From positions 2,350,501 to 2,414,500 of the forward strand of contig CM028917.1 of NCBI GenBank assembly GCA_016801845.1: DNA of 64,000 bases, read 5' to 3'. The notes beneath the pieces were generated by a model. That model made no database searches. It was not told the origin of the DNA and saw only the letters and a list, made by a program, of their open reading frames with translations. Source of the stretch: Polydactylus sextarius (lineage: Eukaryota > Chordata > Actinopteri > Polynemidae). Position 1 is the first letter of the stretch, and every line of letters starts with the position of its first letter. Below are positions 51,587 to 64,000 of the stretch, one piece after another. Position numbers and translations under genes: made by a program.

Positions 51587-51592
51587 TTTATT
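51587..51592 (-). terminator. map2k4 polyadenylation signal candidate
   Basis: AATAAA on the minus strand, about 160 bases after the map2k4 stop codon. It is the first good signal downstream. Later ones near 51.4 and 51.1 kb could give longer 3' UTRs. Confidence 0.5.
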
Positions 51593-51749
51593 GCAGGTGG
51601 TGTTTTGCTTTTTTTTTTTTTCCAGGCGTTATATATATATTTTTTAACACTGCAATGATGGGGAACCAAGCAAATTTACATGAGGATTGGTTGTGTTTAC
51701 TTTGTTGTTGTTTTCTTTATTGATGTTTTTTTTTTTTTTTATTCTGCTT

Positions 51750-60926
<9,177 letters not shown>

Positions 60927-61715
60927 TGTTGTGTGTTTGAATTCCATCAGCAGCGCCGGGCTGCAATGCAGAGAGAGCGACTTCAGCCTGCCCTCCTCCC
61001 AGCCTCAACGATCACACCGCCCCGCTGACGGCAGCCTCTCACCACGAGGAACGAACAGCCGGCGAACACTTCGGAATACGTTAAATTAATTAATGTTTCT
61101 GAAACTTGTGCGTTAGATTAAAGGCTACCTATGTGGTAACGTTAACAAAAACAAACACCCAGCTAGGCTAGGCTAACTAAGACTAGCTAGTCAAGAGGCT
61201 TTACGACCTGCAATCAGCTGACCAAGTGACACTGACATGTCAACACCCACAGCTGCTGTGTGCCATTAGCGTTAGCCACGACCACACCGGATGTGTATTT
61301 CAAAATAAAAGCGATGCAGCGATGCTTTTACAAAAATTTTTTAACAATAATTGTTTCTTTATAGTTCCATATTTAAATAACTAATTACATATCTAATAAA
61401 CTAATTACATCAATAGGTATGTATCAGTACAGTGTAACTGAAAAAAAAATCTTAACTGAACAGAGTAATTTATGTAACAGCTGCCTTGAGGAACACAAAA
61501 CATAGAGCATGTTGACGTCAAAAAACAAATAAAATGAAAAGATAGTCAAGGGACGCCTGCATGTAACTCACTGTCATAAATCAAGAACAAAAAACGGTTT
61601 TCATATTGATGTCGTGGGGGAAAAAAACGTAACAATTGAGTTAATCTGCAAAATTACCAAGTGCAAAAGGTGTTACTCTTTCTTCTTTAAAAAAATGAAA
61701 CAAATTTTGAATAAA

Positions 61716-61815
61716 AATATTATATTATATTATATTATATTATATTATATTATATTATATTATATTATATTATATTATATTATATTATATTATATTATAT
61801 TTTATATTATATTTT
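61716..61815 (+). repeat. (ATATT)n pentanucleotide satellite
   Basis: Nearly perfect 5-base period, about 18-20 units, in the map2k4-tmem220 spacer. It is slightly imperfect at the right edge. Confidence 0.95.
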
Positions 61816-62222
61816 GAATAGTATTTTCAGTTCTGTGAAATGTATTTGTCATAACTGGTTTACATATAAACTTTTAAATGCTTTGGGGCATTAACTTTAC
61901 ACATGGCTACAAATAAATCACTACAACAAGTTGCCAAAATGTAATCATACTAAATAGATAAATAGAACACAAAATAGAATAAAACTTAAGTATTACATAT
62001 ATTATAATTTAATAAATATACACTGTATTGTTATTTTTATGCTGCTTTTTGAAAAATACGTGTTGCAATAAATCAAGTCCATGCTGACTTTTAATTTTAC
62101 TATTTATTTTTATCATTATTTATAATTATTATATAAATCATCATTATTATACAATTTCAATTCCCATCAAATACTGATTTTATTTTGAAAGGACACGGGA
62201 GAAGCAGTACCTGAGTGTGCCG

Positions 62223-62230
62223 TGACGTCA
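62223..62230. promoter_or_regulatory. Full CRE palindrome TGACGTCA
   Basis: Consensus CREB/ATF site about 490 bases upstream of the tmem220 ATG. It lies 43 bases before an RFX-like X-box. Confidence 0.6.
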
Positions 62231-62272
62231 CATCACTGCAGCCTCTTGGTGGGAGGAGCATGCGCTCGTTTT

Positions 62273-62287
62273 GTTGCCCAGGGCAAC
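62273..62287. promoter_or_regulatory. RFX-type X-box palindrome
   Basis: GTTGCCCAGGGCAAC is a perfect 15-base palindrome around a central A. It fits the X-box pattern GTNRCC-spacer-RGYAAC. X-boxes mark RFX-regulated promoters, often of ciliary genes. The target gene here is uncertain; tmem220 is nearest. Confidence 0.55.
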
Positions 62288-62720
62288 CAGGGACAGAAAA
62301 CGACCCTAGAATCAATCTGATCTAGTTTCAAAAACACAGACTGGTACCGTGTGTGTTTTACATTACACGTTACAAATAAAAACCATGTAAAACTGTGTCA
62401 TAATGACAGCGCTCTGTGAAGAGTTTACAGTTATGCAACAATAAATTATATGAAAAAAAATCTGTAAACTGGGACTGTTGTTGTCGTGGTCGTGGTCTGC
62501 GGATTGAAATACAACAAGAGCGGTCGTGTGTCCTATTGAGAGACTCACCTGGGGGATAAAGCATCAACCACCCGACAATCCTAGCGAATGAGTCCGATCG
62601 GCGCTTCCTCGGAGCTGCAGGAGTTCATATCAAACGCACCCTCGCTTCCGCCTCTTCCTGATAGCGTTTTACGTCCCAGCACGCACAGCACGCGCCCGGG
62701 CGGGTGACGTTAAAACAGAG

Positions 62721-63328
62721 ATGGGAGAAGTTGGTGCGGAGCAGAGCAACAGTAACAGTAACGGGACCGGGTTCGGCACCGGCACCGGGACTGGGTCCGG
62801 TCTATCTGGAATCATCTGGAAACTCTGTAACGGTTTCATGTGTGTGTTCTTCGCTCTGGCCTCGTATGTACAGGTGAAGGTTTTATTCACCCTGCCCCGC
62901 AGAACCAGCCCCTACTTTCCTTTACTAACCAAACGTGTGTGCTATCCCTCAGATCAATGACCCAGACGCAGGGCTGTGGATGGTAAGAGCGAAGTCCGCC
63001 TTTACAGATGTTTACATGCGGGTTGTTGTTATTTACTCCGGGTTTCTGTTGCAGGTCGGGTACGCGGTTCCTGCAGTTCTGTGTGCGTGCATTGGCTTGA
63101 CACCACGCGTGACAGGTAGAGAGGCACGATTGTGATTCATCATACTCGATGCATCACCTGTTGACAATAAAGAAAACTACTAAAACTGATCATGGACTCG
63201 GGACTTGGGCAGGGTGAACTCTGCTTTACTGCAGTTTAATCGGGGCTGAAAGCGCCATCTAGTGGCTGCATTATGTATATGCAACTAAAATTGAATAACA
63301 ATACTCACACACACACATACACATATAT

Positions 63329-63362
<34 letters not shown>

Positions 63363-63639
63363 CCTGTGTGTAATAATGTCACCTGTAATACCAGTAACCT
63401 GATGTCCACCACAATATAGTTAAATAGATAAAGAATGAATAATTAATAATAAACCCAGTGCCTTGTACAAGTTGTAACACACACAGTATATATTTGTATA
63501 TATTTTGTATTGCAGAGACTTTGGTTTGGAGGCGTGTTGCTGATCTCCATGTGATGATCTCCAGCGCTGTCATCTCCATGTTGGGATGGACGCTGTATAA
63601 AAAGCGGATCACACAGATCTTCCAGCAGGAGGAGGGCAG
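62721..63639 (+). CDS. tmem220: TMEM220, small multi-pass membrane protein, first four coding exons (3' partial)
   Basis: Coding exons: 62721-62873, 62953-62982, 63055-63115, 63516-63639, all GT/AG and in frame. The leader (MGEVGAEQSN...) is longer than in human and holds a Gly/Thr repeat (FGTGTGTGTGSG region). It is followed by WKLCNGFMCVFFALASYVQ, INDPDAGLWM, VGYAVPAVLCACIGLTPRVTG and a helix ending in QQEEGR. These match TMEM220 in order (human ...[23 protein letters not shown]). Exon 4 ends at GGCAG|GTACC. Reading on instead gives YHLN-stop, so the partner exons (human ELSGLVIITAWI...) should lie beyond 64,000. The biochemical role of the family is poorly known. Membrane location is from the hydrophobic segments. 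Confidence 0.9.
63254..63265 (-). promoter_or_regulatory. CTCF-like motif in tmem220 intron 3
   Basis: GCCATCTAGTGG, reverse complement CCACTAGATGGC, with GCT following on that strand. A close match to vertebrate CTCF sites. Confidence 0.4.
63332..63359 (+). repeat. (GT)n microsatellite in tmem220 intron 3
   Basis: About 14 GT units, preceded by a short CA run at 63,305-63,317. Together they form a small potential hairpin. Confidence 0.9.
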
Positions 63640-64000
63640 GTACCACCTCAACTGATCAGATTGTGTTCTGGATAAACTGGGAGTGGCAACACATGAAGAA
63701 TTACCACTGGAAACAACATAAGACAAAATAGACAGATTTGAACATGTTTTTAAAAATCTTCTCGAAAAACGTAAATCATTTTTTTTTTTAAAATCACAGC
63801 AGTATGTCAGTGAAAGGATGAGTTTGTCATTGACAACATGTGGCATGTTAGTGTAAATTAGTTTAAAAAGGGGGAATGACTATAAACTATAAACTAAAGG
63901 TAAAAGGTAAAGGTTGAGTCTATACTGTACCACTGAAAATATCTGCAATGCAAATGAAATCATTGAGGCAATAATATGTGAAATTAAATGGATAATAACG
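63640..64000 (+). other. Presumed tmem220 intron 4 (partial)
   Basis: Noncoding sequence after exon 4 to the window edge. I see no further tmem220 exon, only a T run at 63,780 and AT-rich text. Confidence 0.6.

Larger units (their letters stand above)
60927..62720. promoter_or_regulatory. Divergent map2k4 / tmem220 promoter region
   Basis: The two start codons face away from each other across 1.79 kb. The map2k4 side (60.93-61.3 kb) and the tmem220 side (62.2-62.72 kb) are GC- and CpG-richer. The middle is very AT-rich and holds a pentanucleotide repeat. The two ends probably carry separate promoters rather than one shared core. An ETS-like ACCGGATGTG lies near 61,287. Confidence 0.55.

Noticed and set aside
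63640..63655. tmem220 ending at the in-frame TGA after exon 4
   Set aside because: It would remove the second half of a conserved protein. A usable GT donor sits exactly where the human homology breaks, so splicing to an exon outside the window is more likely.

Overview
This window is nuclear DNA from a ray-finned (teleost) fish. The evidence is genes split into many short GT/AG-bounded exons, vertebrate proteins easily matched to ELAC2, MAP2K4 and TMEM220, abundant CA/TA microsatellites, and fish-type interspersed repeats: decayed LINE-2-like, tRNA-derived SINE and hAT copies. There are no prokaryotic operons, CRISPR arrays, or recognisable rRNA or intact tRNA genes.

Layout. From 1 to about 38,970 I recognise no protein-coding exon. 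The longest open frame there is 117 codons and resembles nothing I know. The stretch holds microsatellites, a decayed tandem array of tRNA-like units (about 4.4-5.3 kb), a TA-flanked inverted-repeat element (13.5-14.0 kb), a LINE 3' remnant (22.56-23.2 kb), nested decayed DNA transposons (29.4-30.6 kb), SINE-like fragments and a well-preserved non-autonomous hAT copy with an 8-bp target duplication (37.59-38.62 kb). Several CTCF-like motifs are scattered through it.

From 39,145 to 49,700 (minus strand) is elac2, the long form of tRNase Z. I resolved 23 coding exons that join in one frame to 863 codons, with all metal-binding residues present. From 51,750 to 60,926 (minus strand) is map2k4, the MKK4 dual-specificity kinase: 11 constitutive coding exons (401 codons) plus a 33-nt in-frame cassette exon at 58,918-58,950. 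From 62,721 to the right edge (plus strand) is tmem220; its first four coding exons are present and the rest lies outside the window.

The genes do not form a functional pathway. elac2 processes tRNA 3' ends in nucleus and mitochondrion, map2k4 is a stress-kinase relay to JNK and p38, and tmem220 is a small membrane protein of unclear role. Their adjacency is linkage that resembles human 17p12-p13, where the same three genes lie further apart. map2k4 and tmem220 are divergent, with about 1.8 kb between start codons that contains a full CRE palindrome and an RFX-like X-box. elac2 and map2k4 are head-to-tail, and the elac2 promoter side carries a 14-bp inverted repeat with two CCAAT boxes.

I found no convincing new biological system. 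The items most worth checking are the tandem tRNA-like array, the two candidate cassette exons at the MKK4 docking site, the alternative elac2 splice donor, and the paired-CCAAT inverted repeat. All exon boundaries were read by eye from frame, splice signals and protein similarity.
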